From Inia geoffrensis (taxonomy: Eukaryota > Chordata > Mammalia > Artiodactyla > Iniidae): a stretch of DNA of 64,000 bases. The notes under the pieces are model-generated. The model was not told the DNA's origin and did no database searches. It saw only the letters and a program-made list of their open reading frames with translations. Shown here in pieces: positions 35,145 through 46,329 of the stretch (position 1 is its first letter; every line of letters begins with the position of its first letter). Both the position numbers and the translations under genes were made by a program. The stretch lies in NCBI GenBank assembly GCA_036417435.1, contig CM070905.1, positions 69,457,092 through 69,521,091 on the forward strand. The letters are read 5' to 3'.

Positions 35145-35295
35145 TGCTTTCTTCCTTAGCTGTGTAAACTTGCATGAGTTATTTAGCTTGAGTCTCAATC
35201 TACTCATTTGTGCAAGGATTTTTTTTATAAGACAAAATAAATATTAAAATATCTGGCCCATGCTCAATGCAAAATAAATAATAGTTTCTTTTCTT
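35145..35295 (+). mobile_element. MIR SINE fragment
   Basis: 'cttagctgtgtaaacttgca', 'tgagttatttagcttgagtc' and 'caatctactcatttgtgcaa' match MIR. The tail near 35255-35290 is weaker. Confidence 0.7.
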
Positions 35296-35799
35296 CCTTT
35301 TTCTAAAGGTAATTAATCTCAGAGTCTTGGAAGAATCCCCCAAAATGAGGAATAAATGTGAAAATGTTTTCTCCCCTGCCTCACTTTAAGAAAAAGCCCA
35401 AATTAATTCAACTTTTTTTCTGGTAATAATTGTTTGCTTCTGAGTACACAGCTCCTTGATACCTTTTTTTAAAAGAAAGAAGAAAAAGAAATCTTGGCAT
35501 TCAGTGTAGAGTTGACAAAAACATTTAAAAGAATTTTAGATACTAAACTTATTAAATCCTACAGTATTCCACGATGCCCTTGCCATGACACATTAAAATA
35601 TACCTTAAAAATGTCAATAACATTGGAATCAGCAGACATATCATACTCATGGGTCAAAATGGTAAAGTCTTTTAGTTGCCAGTAGCAGGAAACAACTTGA
35701 ATTAACAAGCACAAAGGGCAACTTATAGGAATAATTTGGGGAGCATCTTTTCTTGAAATACTCTTCCCTTAGATACTCCATTTTTCCTTTTCTTCCTCG
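35296..35799. other. Unique sequence, possible unnamed old repeat
   Basis: 35670-35750 ('gttgccagtagcaggaaaca', 'cttataggaataatttgggg') resembles an old mammalian repeat also hinted at near 21950. I cannot name the family. Confidence 0.35.
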
Positions 35800-36065
35800 T
35801 ATTGTTGTTAAAATGTTACCTTCTCAGTGAGGCTGTCCATGATCTCCCTTAATAAGGTTACAATCCCCTTTATATCCCCAGTACCCCTTCCGGAACCTGC
35901 TATATATTTATTTATATTGTTTATTTCATGTCTGCTCTCACTAAATGTAAGGCTCACAACAGCAGTGATTGTAGGCCATTTTATTTATTGCTTTTGCCTT
36001 AGCAACTAAAATGGTACCTGGCATATAGTGAGAACTCAGTAAATATTTATTGACTAAGTGAATGA
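35800..36065 (+). mobile_element. L2 LINE 3' end
   Basis: 'aaaatgttaccttctcagtg', 'aggctgtccatgatctccct', 'cactaaatgtaaggctcaca', 'acctggcatatagtgagaac' and the terminus 'cagtaaatatttattgacta' follow L2 in order up to its exact 3' end. Confidence 0.88.
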
Positions 36066-36121
36066 ATCTGAACCTCGTGGAATCTGAGGAAGAATAAAAA
36101 AAATTGGCTTCAGAAAGATCC

Positions 36122-36135
36122 AGAGTCATGCTCTT
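36122..36135. repeat. Target-site duplication, left copy
   Basis: 'agagtcatgctctt' here, 'agagtcatgttctt' at 36344-36357 (13/14 identical). Confidence 0.92.
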
Positions 36136-36343
36136 TTTTTTTTTTTTTGTTGGTACGCGAGCCTCTCACTGTTGGGGCCTCTCCTGCTGCAGAGCACAGG
36201 CTCCGGATGCGGAGGCTCAGCGGCCATGGCTCACGGGCCCAGCTGCTCCGCGGCATGTGGGACCTTCCCGGACCGGGACACGAATCCGCGTCCCCTGCAT
36301 CGGCAGGCGGACTCCCAACCACTGCGCCACCAGGGAAGCCCCA
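36136..36343 (-). mobile_element. CHR-type SINE, short young subtype
   Basis: Poly-T at the left, then 'tggtacgcgagcctctcac', the 'ccgctgagcctccgcatcc' body (minus strand), and the tRNA-like head 'ggggcttccctggtggcgca' at the right. Near-perfect target duplication and little divergence from the copy at 58355 mark it as recent. Confidence 0.97.
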
Positions 36344-36357
36344 AGAGTCATGTTCTT

Positions 36358-37134
36358 TAGAAGCAGGAGTATTTAGATTTCCCCCCGGAGTTAACCATTA
36401 ACTTCCATTAACATGGAAGTCCATTTATGGATAAAATGTTGTCTTCTAACATCTGATTCAGTGTTCATTCTCTGTTAGCATATCCAAAGAATTCATTTGA
36501 AGGAGGAGGGTGTGACTGACTTGCCTGCCATTGGCGTCAAATGGCACCTCAAACATTTCTGCTTAGATTCTGGAGAAGTGGCCAACACTCAGATGTTTGC
36601 CAAGTAATATAAAGGTGTGAAGCCAACTGGGTGTAATCCACTGGGAAGTAGTATACCCTAGTGGTTTACATTAGGGGATAGTGTATTGAAGCAGAGAACA
36701 AGTTCCCCTTTTAAAGGGCGAAGCCCCTATGCAGTCTGGCTGAGCGCTCTATTGGGCCAAAGCCCACTTTTTTCCAGACATTCTGATTTTCAAAAGAAGC
36801 TGTAAATATGGATCTTTTATAAAGTCTCCCCATTTCAAAATTGCGACAACTATTTAAAATGCTGTGTTAAAATACACTGTGAAGATCATGCAAAGCATGT
36901 CTAGAGGACAGATGTGGCCAACTTGCCCTGTGTTTGTAACCTCCAGTCTAGAGTATCTTTCAGTTCTAGTTATCTGAATTTCATAATCTAAGCCATCTTC
37001 ACTTATTTGTAACATTTATAAAATTATTAACAAAATCTGCTTTCTCCTTCTAAAGGATCCTCCTTATTTCCTTGATTATTTTAATGATTTCCTTTAGGAC
37101 CTTTTCCATCTAGTTCATTATATTTGTATCTTTC
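36358..37134. other. Unique sequence, nothing recognised
   Basis: No repeat or gene could be supported. Confidence 0.4.
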
Positions 37135-37365
37135 TTGAGTGCTAAGTGACATAGGTAAAAGAATACTGAATGTGCATAAAGAACATCTAGGTTCCGTCCT
37201 ATGTCTCACTAGTTGTGCAAGCTTGAAAAAAGTAATTTAAACTACTTAGATCTATGCCTTTGACCCTTAAAATGAGAATGACAGTACTAATTCTTCTATC
37301 CGATGTGAGGCCATGTACGTGAAAGAATTTGCAACCTATAAACTGCTTAAAATGTAAGACATTCA
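37135..37365 (+). mobile_element. MIR SINE
   Basis: 'agaacatctaggttccgtcc', 'ctagttgtgcaagcttgaaa', 'aaatgagaatgacagtacta' and 'atgtgaggccatgtacgtga' follow MIR order with several substitutions. Confidence 0.65.
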
Positions 37366-37944
37366 AGTAGAGTAAAACCATCGCTTAATAAGACTGTTGA
37401 GTCCCACTGAATGCTTTATTTCTAATAAAATGCTTTATTGCCAATAAAACTCTTTATTTCCTATAAAATTTAGAATGCATAATTGCGTGGTTTTGTCGTT
37501 GCTGCTGCCATCACAGCAACATTCTGAGATGTTTTCCAGACTATATGATATTTTTCTTAGGTTGTAATTTATAATGCACAGTGTAGTAGTTTATAAATTC
37601 ATTTTGCCCTCAACCTGGCTCATTTTATCCTTTTTCTGTCATCAAATCAACTCTCTGAATATCTTCTTTTTGTTGTCGATTATCTCCTTTCAGTCACCCC
37701 AGTTGTATTTATTGGCACATTTAATCCTTCTTTCTCATTTATTCTTCTTTTTAAAATACCTCCCTTTTTAATCTCCATCTTTAAAAATCACATCAAGACA
37801 TTGTTAGCTGCTCAAATAAAATGTTTTATTTTCAGGTCCCAATTCATCCAACTAAAAATTACCTCCTCTAAACATTTCTATAGCTTTATTTTTTAAATCT
37901 TAATGCAGTTCACTTTGATGAACATTTATTCATGTATCGAAGTA
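37366..37944. other. Unique AT-rich sequence
   Basis: Short direct repeats of 'atgctttattt.taataaaa' type occur at 37411-37470 (three imperfect copies). Nothing else is recognised. Confidence 0.45.
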
Positions 37945-38045
37945 AATACAACGTTCAGTCTTGTTCACTTTTGTAGCCCCTGCAACCCTTAAAATAGGAC
38001 TTTGTATATAATAGGTACTCAAAATAAATTGGATAAATGGATTTT
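37945..38045 (+). mobile_element. L2 LINE 3'-terminal fragment
   Basis: 'cttgttcacttttgtagccc', 'atataataggtactcaaaat' and 'aaattggataaatgga' match the L2 terminus. Confidence 0.65.
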
Positions 38046-38499
38046 TCTTTATTATCTTTATTTTCCTACATCAAAGTTAAGTGCTATTATTCTTTATTTT
38101 AATTGTTTCATTATATTCTTGCATGTTATGCCTGTCAACTCAGTATCTTACTACACTTAAGACCTTGGCAATTAGGAAAAAGAGGACTTAAAGAATTCTC
38201 TCTTTTATTCTAAGCAATATATTTAACATGTTGGTTGAGACTGTGTTGCAGCATCAGTCCCCAGGGAACCCTGACACTAACTTTTCTAAGTAGAGAAATG
38301 ATCATTTATTCTTACACATTGCTTCCTGTCATTAAGCCATTTCCGTACTTAAGACAAAACATTTTCCATAATAACAAGGAAACCAAGTGGTTTTTTTAAA
38401 CTGTTGTTTGACCACCTATAGCATACACACACTTCCAAAGTTTTTCGAAAGTAGAAATAAAATTACCTTCTCTTTTGTCAATACCACCTCTGAGAAATC

Positions 38500-38960
38500 T
38501 GAGACATTCGTTTATTCAGTAAATCTCTGTTGAAAACCTGCTAAGTGCCAGGCACTATAAGAGACTGTAAGGACATATAAAAGGAAATCCCATTTAGCCC
38601 TCGAGAAGCTTCACCTTTTGCAATTGTCTAGGTGCTTTAATAAGAGTGCAAAGGAGTAATCCTCAAATTCTGCCTCGCAGGGAGGCCCATGAAGGTTTAA
38701 CCGAGGTGGACACTTAAGCAGAGTCTCCAAGAAAATTTACTTGGTGGTCAAGTGTCAGGAGGTACATTCTGTGAAAATCGAATAGCACATGCTAAGGCGT
38801 GGAGGCATGCACCAGCATCCCAGTGTGATGAACTGCATACAGTCTGTCAGGCTCTTCTGGAGAGGAGCCATAGTGCAAGATAAGACCAGAAGAGACCTAT
38901 GGCAGAAGGCCTTCTGAACTATGGTGGAGAGTTCCTATTTTGTCCTGTAGTCTGAATAAT
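38500..38960 (-). mobile_element. L2 LINE 3' region
   Basis: Read on the plus strand: 'gtttattcagtaaatctctg', 'taagtgccaggcactataag', 'cacttaagcagagtctccaa', 'aatagcacatgctaaggcg', 'gcgtggaggcatgcac', 'gttcctattttgtcctgtag'. This is L2 read backwards, about 460 bp, continuous and in order. Confidence 0.8.
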
Positions 38961-38993
38961 CACATGTTTGCAAGCAAGGAAGACATCCGATAA

Positions 38994-39007
38994 GATATAT
39001 CCTAGAG
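38994..39007. repeat. 14-bp target-site duplication, left copy
   Basis: 'gatatatcctagag' is identical at 39291-39304. Confidence 0.97.
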
Positions 39008-39290
39008 GGCTTCCCTGGTGGAGCAGTGGTTGAGAATCTGCCTGCTAATGCAGGGGACACGGGTTCGAGCCCTGGTCTGGGAGGATCCCACATGCCGCGG
39101 AGCAACTAGGCCTGTGAGCCACAACTACTGAGCCTGCGCGTCTGGAGCCTGTGCTCCGCAACGAGAGACCGCGATAGTGAGAGGCCCACGCACCGCAATG
39201 AAGAGTGGCCCCTGCTTGCCACAACTAGAGAAAGCTCTCGCACAGAAACAAAGACCCAACACAGCAAAAATAAATTAAAAAAAAAAAAAA
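39008..39290 (+). mobile_element. CHR-type SINE, long subtype
   Basis: Head 'ggcttccctggtggagcagt', B-box region 'cacgggttcgagccctggtc', body 'gagcctgcgcgtctggagcc', long extension 'gccacaactagagaaagctc' and a 14-A tail. Perfect 14-bp target duplication on both sides. Confidence 0.97.
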
Positions 39291-39304
39291 GATATATCCT
39301 AGAG

Positions 39305-40269
39305 ACAGTACTCTGATGATGGGATAAAAAATGTACCATGGGAAGTGAGACTGTTTGCAGATTATCTGAAAACTTTAGTTTGATGCTCTAAGCTGTTAGA
39401 GCAGCAACCATGAGGAGAGAAGGGGATAAGGTATATTGTTTTGGTGGTTTAATCAATAGTAATATATGATTATGATTGAGTTCATTAGTAAGGCATTATT
39501 TTCCACTTGTAGAAGCCACAGGACATATTTCTCCCAAAGTTATATTTTTCTAGGAATCCATGATACTATCATTCTTTCCAGGTGCTGCCATCCTGACGAG
39601 TATGAGAATACGAATCACCACGCTTAAGTTCCCAGGTTTGCTTCCAATTTCCTCCCAATGGACACTGTGTACTGGAAACCATTAGTCTTTGCTACCACAA
39701 GTCAGTTTAGCATGACAGTTTGCACATTCTAGCCAAAACTTTTACCAGGGTCCCTGATGACTTATTCGTATCTAGTCTGTCAATTAAATATGGAACATAC
39801 TCGTGATTTACTCAGTACAACTTTGTTTTTAGATTTTAACTTGCCATAGTTCATGCATCCCTTGCTTTCCTTTAAAGATGAAGATCTTATCCCTCCCTTC
39901 AGCAGTCTCTGCTCATCCCTCATTTCTCATTCTAGCTTGCTAACAGGAGCTATGTTTGAGTTACTTTTTTTTTTAATATGTGACACACGTTTTCCCTGAG
40001 GTATTTAGTAAGGTCGTTGTAAGTGACTCCGGGCTTCCTGTGTTCCAGTTCCTCTCTAAATGATCCTTATTTTCTTTACCAGTTTATGCCAGTAAGTGAG
40101 GATAAAGAAATATGGAACAGAAGAAATTGTGATACATTATATATCATATACCATGAAATTAAAGCTGTTGGGTCCATCCTTAATTCTTTAATTTTTTTAT
40201 TTCTTAAGATCCCAGAAATTTAATTAAGGTACATACCAATAGTTCCAATTATTCCATATATTCATCCTG
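39305..40269. other. Unique sequence, nothing recognised
   Basis: No repeat or gene could be supported. Confidence 0.4.
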
Positions 40270-40520
40270 GTATTGTTTTTAAGCACAGAAAAAAATTGGA
40301 AATAATCACAATGCACTAAAATGTTATATTTAGTGACTCAATTATGGTATGTCTAGATAATATACTAAGCAGCCTTTAAAACTTATTACTTTAATCTGAT
40401 ATTTTGACATGAAAAACTATTCATTATACAATATATAATAAAGAAAAAACATATTACACAATTAGATATGGGGTATGACCTGATTTTGTGATAGATTTCT
40501 TTTTATATGATACAATTTGA
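40270..40520 (+). mobile_element. Old L1 relic (L1ME-like 3' region)
   Basis: 'aaattggaaataatcacaat', 'caattatggtatgtctagat', 'actaagcagcctttaaaac' and 'gacatgaaaaactattcatt' follow the order of the L1ME 3' UTR. Very diverged. Confidence 0.6.
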
Positions 40521-42544
40521 GTAATAGAATTTCGGTTGAATTTAATATAATTTTTACTATTTTATATTTTCTGGTGAAGGGAGCACATTGACCATTCAGA
40601 ATACTTGCTATCTTTATTTGGGAATGCTTGTCCTGGGTTTGAGCTTTGCTAAAATTTTCAGAATAAAATATTAGTAATACAAATGATCAGCAGCATATTT
40701 TAAGAATGTTTTTGATATGTTTTGAGATGTTGCAAAACAAAACAAAAAGCTTCCATCATTTCCTCTGAGTTAGTAGCCCTTGTCTGACTAGAGAGAGACA
40801 CTGGGTTTTCCCTGTGCCTCAGTCTAGCCAGGGTTAATTTCACAAACAGTAACACCACCATGACTAAATCAAATTGACAACTTCAGATTCATTATTTCTG
40901 AGATGATATTTAAACTTTATATATATCTATAATATATATATATATATATATTTTTTTTTTTTTTAAGAAAGAAGACTGGGTTTTTTGTTTTTGTTTTTAT
41001 TTTTTCCTACGCTCCTTGTTGAAAGAATCCCAGCTCCCCTGCCCTCCAGTCTAGCGTACAAGAGCATTATTTAGCATTATTATTCCGTACTAAGAAAAGA
41101 AAAGGACAGTGATTGGGCAAGTTGACATTCAGTTCTGTCTTTATTTTCTTGGTGGCACATATCCTGACATTTCCCACTTGATAACTAGTGTTGATATACT
41201 GTGTACATTTTTCTTTTCTTTTATTCCCCTTTATATTGGCAAGTTTCATAGGAAGAGGGGATAACTTCTTCCAATACCCAGTGGGGTTTTTTTTTTTCCT
41301 TTACAATCTGGAAAATTTCATTATGAAATCTAAACTTAGTGTTATGCCACCGACACATTTTGCATGCTAATTCGCCAAGAAGATAAATCACATTTTCTCA
41401 TGATTCCAGAATCCCTAGGATTATAGGGCATCCCACACTTGCTCCCTGGATGTTCTACACTGGAGCTCCATCTGGTTTTCTTTTCTCAATATGCTCCCCT
41501 GAGATCGTCTTCAATTTGAATTGTATTAAATTCATCAAAATTCTTAATGAGCCTTGGGCATTGTTCAACTTGTGTGGTAGTCTCTCCTGGATAGTAGCAG
41601 AGGAGAATCGTAACTGCCTTCAGTACATGTACTTCTGGGCGTTCCCATCAGGTCTAAGCACTGTTTCACATTATGTGAATGTCATAAATAACTTGGTTGA
41701 AAGGGTCAATGTTTTCTTATCTTGAAGAGAGTCAAAGGGCAGTTTGCATTTATCTAGGAAATGCACCTCACAGATGCTAGTCTTAAAAGCTCCTCAGGGG
41801 ATGGGTGGGGAAATACTATTATCCTTACATAATTCTAAAAGCCTAGGGGGTGGTGGAACAACTGCACAAATTCTTCCTTTTCCTTTTCATCAAGGCCACA
41901 GCAAGAGGAAAAAAAAAAAAAGAAAAACACCACTAGTAATTTCATTTATCTTACAATTCACAGCCTCTTCTCAGTAGTATATACTTGTCACATCTTGGCT
42001 TATTTCCTTTAGGATGTCTTTTACTTGTATACAGAGTGGGTTGTAAGAGGTTTACTTCAGTACTTCCCTGGAAAGAGTCTCAAGTATACCTCCCCAAATC
42101 AGAAGAGCAGAAGCCAGGGGTTTTTTGTTTTGTTTTGTTTTTCTATGATGGACTTAAGAAATTTAACTCAAATCAGGTTTTAAAAAAAAAAGATTTGTAA
42201 CCATATTTTAAAGGCCCCCTACACAGTCTACAGCTGTCTGGATCTGTTCCTGGATGGAAATCATAGATGAAATCTGTGATATCTCCCTATTGAATTTTCA
42301 GTCCACCACCCAGTTTTAGTTCATGCTTTCTGCTCCTTGCCAAATTCTACTTCCTTTAGACTATAACCTATATCCATTGATTTATGTTGGAAGTCTGGGA
42401 ACATCAGCTTCTAAACACTAAAAAAGTTGAATTTTACCAACTAATCTTAAAGAATAGATAAATGCCTGCAAAATTCCTCTTAACACAAATATTTTGAGAT
42501 CAATTCTACTTTATTATTGACTTCTGCAACTGAATTAGAGGGGT
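40521..42544. other. Unique sequence with simple repeats
   Basis: Contains a TA/poly-T tract at 40919-40964, a G/T-rich run at 40979-41004 and an A run near 41911-41922. Frames of 60-91 codons here are unrecognised. Confidence 0.4.
40919..40964. repeat. (TA)n plus poly-T simple repeat
   Basis: Alternating TA with one 'tctataa' break, followed by 14 T. Confidence 0.9.
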
Positions 42545-42720
42545 TTTTTTCCCCTTGAAATCAACTTTGTTGAGGTATATTTTACATGGAATAGAATGCA
42601 CTTGTTTCAAATGTGCAGTCTGATGAATTTTCATAAAGATATATGCAACCATATAGCGTCCAATCCAATGAAGGTACAGAAGAGTTCCATCCCCTTCAAA
42701 ATTCCCCTGTGCCTCTTCTA
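42545..42720 (-). mobile_element. Old L1 3'-UTR fragment (L1M-like)
   Basis: 'tttgttgaggtatattttac', 'caaatgtgcagtctgatgaa', 'ttcataaagatatatgcaac' and 'aggtacagaagagttccatc' are an L1M 3' UTR read backwards. Confidence 0.75.
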
Positions 42721-42724
42721 GAGT

Positions 42725-42955
42725 GCAGCTAGTGAAAAATTCCTAAAATGAGATTGAGATCGGCAGGTACAGGGAATGGAGAGAAAGCCAGTGCAGCTGG
42801 CTTAGTGAAGTAGCAGAGGACAACATGAAAAGAGGGCAGAGAAGCAGGTGGGACCTGATCTTGCATGATATACAGTTTGACTTTATTTTATGTCTGATGT
42901 AAAGCAGCCCTTGAAATCTTGTATATAGAGGAGTATTATGATCTGATCAGCGTCT
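42725..42955 (-). mobile_element. L2 LINE internal fragment
   Basis: 'gccagtgcagctggcttagt', 'ggtgggacctgatcttgcat', 'gactttattttatgtctgat' and 'agtattatgatctgatcag' match the same part of L2 as 50690-50860 in this window. Confidence 0.7.
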
Positions 42956-43324
42956 CATTTTCCTTCCAACTCCATCTGTCCAATCCTACAGTTTCCACCT
43001 GGCCTGGATCCCCTGCTTCATGCTTTTCTGATCTCACCCAGAAGAATTTCTGGAATCTTTTTTAACCTCCAAACTTATATACTACACGTGTCTTCCATTA
43101 CTTACACCATTGCTTCCGTACTACCTTCTAGCACGTAAAAGGATGGAAGGAAAGAAAAGAGATGAGGAAGGAAAGGTTTTAAAACCACACTGCAAACTGA
43201 CCATGACAATAAATTACATATTTTATAATATATGACTGCCCTTATTGGCAATTTACTGCTATATAGGTAGTTTTATGAAAAGTGAGACAGAGCATAAAAA
43301 CAGCAATTTGTTAAATGCATACTA

Positions 43325-43510
43325 TCTGGCATTACTTCAGGCATTGTAGCAAGCATTATACAGTAGAGCATTTAATTTAATAACTACCAGACTCAGTAGC
43401 TGCTGCTTGCATTTAACAAATGAGGAAATAGTTTCATAGAATTAAATTAACTTTCCCAAAGTCACCTAAGTTGTAAGAGTGCCCGGGTCTTTATGGTACC
43501 ATAACCCATT
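43325..43510 (-). mobile_element. MIR SINE fragment
   Basis: 'atctggcattacttcaggca', 'gagcatttaatttaataact', 'tttaacaaatgaggaaatag' and 'actttcccaaagtcacctaa' are MIR read backwards. Confidence 0.75.
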
Positions 43511-43604
43511 CTATTCTCCTCATACATACTGTCTCCTCAAAATTAGGATTTCCTTTCTAGGAGAAATAATAATATGCATTTTACCCACTTGAACAGAAAC
43601 AAGG

Positions 43605-43820
43605 AAGGGGACGGATACTATTTGTTAAGTTCCTAATATGTGCTGCTCATTAGGCTAGGTATCTAAAATTTTATCTCTTTTAATTATTCCAGCAATCCCA
43701 AAGGAATGCTCGGAGATGTTAAGAAGCCTACTCAAAGTCACATAGCCCATTGGGGCAGAGCTGGGAATTGATTCAGCAATGCCCAGTTTTGATACCCATG
43801 TTCTTGGCACCTAACTAAAC
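43605..43820 (-). mobile_element. MIR SINE
   Basis: 'ttaagttcctaatatgtgct', 'cctactcaaagtcacatagc', 'cagagctgggaattgattca' and 'tgttcttggcacctaactaa' cover nearly the whole MIR read backwards, in the same orientation as its neighbour at 43325. Confidence 0.82.
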
Positions 43821-45990
43821 CACCTTCAGAAGGAAAAAGGTGGCATAACCTCCCTAGAACTAGACTTAAAAGTGCATAATATACATATTCTGCAGAACTT
43901 TCATCCAGAGATGAAACAGAAAAACCTTGTACCAGCAGGGAGTGGGGCAGTAATCTCCCTCTACTTCCTTGGTGTCTCTGAAAGAGAACATGGTTGTCAG
44001 GTACCCTAGAATTAATGACACCTTTTGATGGAAGCATGAGAAGGTCTATGTTTCAGGACTCACAGCCACAGAACAGGAACTGGAGCTGTTTGCAAGAGAA
44101 ATGAAGTTGTCTACTCTGGGGGGAAACAAAAGGGAACATTTGAACAGGCAACTGATCAGTAGGAAAACTGCAAGGTGATAAAAGAACTGGAAGTCACAAA
44201 AGCCCTTGGCATACTAGTTTTAATAAAAAGGGTTGTCTCCAGCTATGCTTTATGTGATGAATTCCTTGATATATGTTTCTAAGTGTTATCTTTAACAATG
44301 CAGGTGTTTACATCCAGAGTCAACCCCTCTCTTTACCAAGGATAAAAGAATCCCTTTGGACTATTTATCTGATTGGCCAATCAGGACGTATTGTACAGTT
44401 TTGGATATGTGACTTTTCACTAATTATTCCTAGGATTAAATCTGAAACCATTATAAAGTAGGTATTCACTAAATATTCCTTTTTAAATTAGATGCTACTT
44501 GGTAAAAATCCTAATAACTCTGAGTAAAATATTAAAAACTCCAAATTGGCTTAATACAAGAAAACGCATCTTAAAACATTAAAGAAAGTTAATATTTAAC
44601 ATTTTGACTCATAATATGGTGACATGTAATTTATTTTGTAATAATTAGATTAATCAACAAACTAGATCATATAAAGATAGTATAACAATCACATGCATTA
44701 CATGACCCATAATAGCTCCTTGCTGTGTATATATTATTATATGGCACATAACCATACTAGCTAGTATAGTGATTTTTCAATTCAAAACGAATATCAGAGT
44801 TGCTACTGAGAGTTTTCGGATTGAAAAAACACTGGTGGCTCTGGCACGAAATTACACATCTTGGTAATGAATAAGAATAAAAATCTCTTTGCCTGTGTAG
44901 AAACAGCTTTGTCACGTGGCAAGAAAAGCATAGCAAAGTTTTCTCTTTTCTTCTCCTTAATATGCTCAGAACTAGCATTCACCTGGCATTCCCTAAGTAG
45001 TTTAGGATTTCAGAACTTCTGCAAAGCAGCCACTTCTCAAAATTGGTGTGACCAAAAGACCCTAAACCATATGCCCCAGATAGTTTTTCTTCTGGAATCT
45101 ATTGGGAGACCATTTGTTCAAAAGACTCTAGAGAAATTCAGCAACATGTCGGGATCCTTGTCCATTATGATTGACCATAAAATACACTGGAATAGTGTGG
45201 ATGTCATCTCTAGTGTTTTCAGGGGGGAGGAAGGTTGTAGAGAGTAGGTAGCAGAGTCCTCTGACTTTGTGGATTAACATAAAATGGCCATGACTTGTGT
45301 ATATTGCTTCTATTCACAATCCTTTGGAAATACTGTCTAGAATATAGGAAGACAACAATGAGACTCTTTCATGGAATACCTTATCTATCTATGTACCTGT
45401 GTATCTGTGTATGTATGTATCTACCTATCAATATTTGCAATATCAAATTCATCTGAAAGTTACCCCGAATACATCAAATATCCTTTTAAGTATAAAAGAC
45501 ATACATTAAGATGTTAAGAGATGCTTTTCTACAAACATAGATCAGCATATCAGAGCCATGGCATGTGCTTGGACCAAGTTAAACCAATATTATATACTTC
45601 GAACAGACCCAAATAAATAATAATAATTCAAAGTAGCTAAGAAATTTGAAAATAGATTGATGTAGCTTAATGTTAAATGTTCCTGTATCCATTGATGTAT
45701 TTATTTATCCTTCCCAGTCAAAGAAGACCTTTGTGCCTGCTACAACCCAAAAAACATATGTTGGCCCTTACTTATTACCATACTTTTTTCTTGTTGCTGC
45801 TGTTGGTGGTGGTGGTTATAATCATTTTTTTCCCTCTATTCACATTAGATTCTACTTGTGATAGTTTTCAAACCTCTAAGTGTAGATCTGACCCTGCAGA
45901 ACATGTCAGGGACTGATCGCCTAAAAAACAAACAAGCAAACAAAAAGCCTCATGAAAATGGAAATAAATCATATTTAAGAAATTCCTTTG
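43821..45990. other. Unique sequence, long unassigned frame
   Basis: The 128-codon plus frame at 44861-45247 is the longest one outside repeats. It has no recognised domain, and its hydrophobic patch (residues 27-45) is unremarkable. I treat it as chance. A small TATC/TGTA tetranucleotide patch lies at 45382-45435. Confidence 0.4.
45382..45435. repeat. Degenerate tetranucleotide microsatellite
   Basis: Runs of TATC, TGTA and CTAC-like units with substitutions. Confidence 0.75.
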
Positions 45991-46315
45991 GGAACTTGCC
46001 TGGTGGCTCAGTGGTTAAGAATCCACCTGCCAATGCAGGGGACACGGGTTCGATCCCTGGTCCAGGAAGATCCCACATACCGCGGAGCAACTAAGCCTGT
46101 GCGCCATAACCACTGAGCCTGAGAGCCACAACTACTGTGCCCACGTGCCACAACTACTGAAGCCCACGTGCCTAGAGCCCATGCTCTGCAACAAGAGGTG
46201 CCACGGCAATGAGAAGCCTGTGCACTGCAATGAAGACTGGCCCCCAATCGCCACAACTAGAGAAAGCCTGCGCTCAGCAACGAAGACCCAACTCAAAAAA
46301 AAAAAAAAAAAAAAA
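45991..46315 (+). mobile_element. CHR-type SINE, long subtype with internal duplication
   Basis: Head 'gaacttgcctggtggctcag', B box 'cacgggttcgatccctggtc', two or three 'ccacaactactg' units (46127, 46148), long extension 'gccacaactagagaaagcct' and a 21-A tail. Flanks 'aaattcctttgg' (about 45980-45991) and 'caactcctctgg' (about 46318-46329) are an imperfect target duplication, so this is an older insertion than the copy at 39008. Confidence 0.94.
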
Positions 46316-46329
46316 GCAACTCCTCTGGA

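Noticed and set aside
39008..39080. tRNA-like sequence at the SINE heads (also in the other SINE copies)
   Set aside because: These are SINE heads derived from tRNA. They lack a complete cloverleaf and continue directly into SINE bodies.
44861..45247. 128-codon plus frame, the longest outside repeats on unique DNA after 34025-34441
   Set aside because: No recognised family and no exon-like boundaries.
46100..46165. Short direct repeats considered as a CRISPR-like or satellite array
   Set aside because: The repeated 'ccacaactactg' units are part of the long CHR SINE body and recur in other copies.
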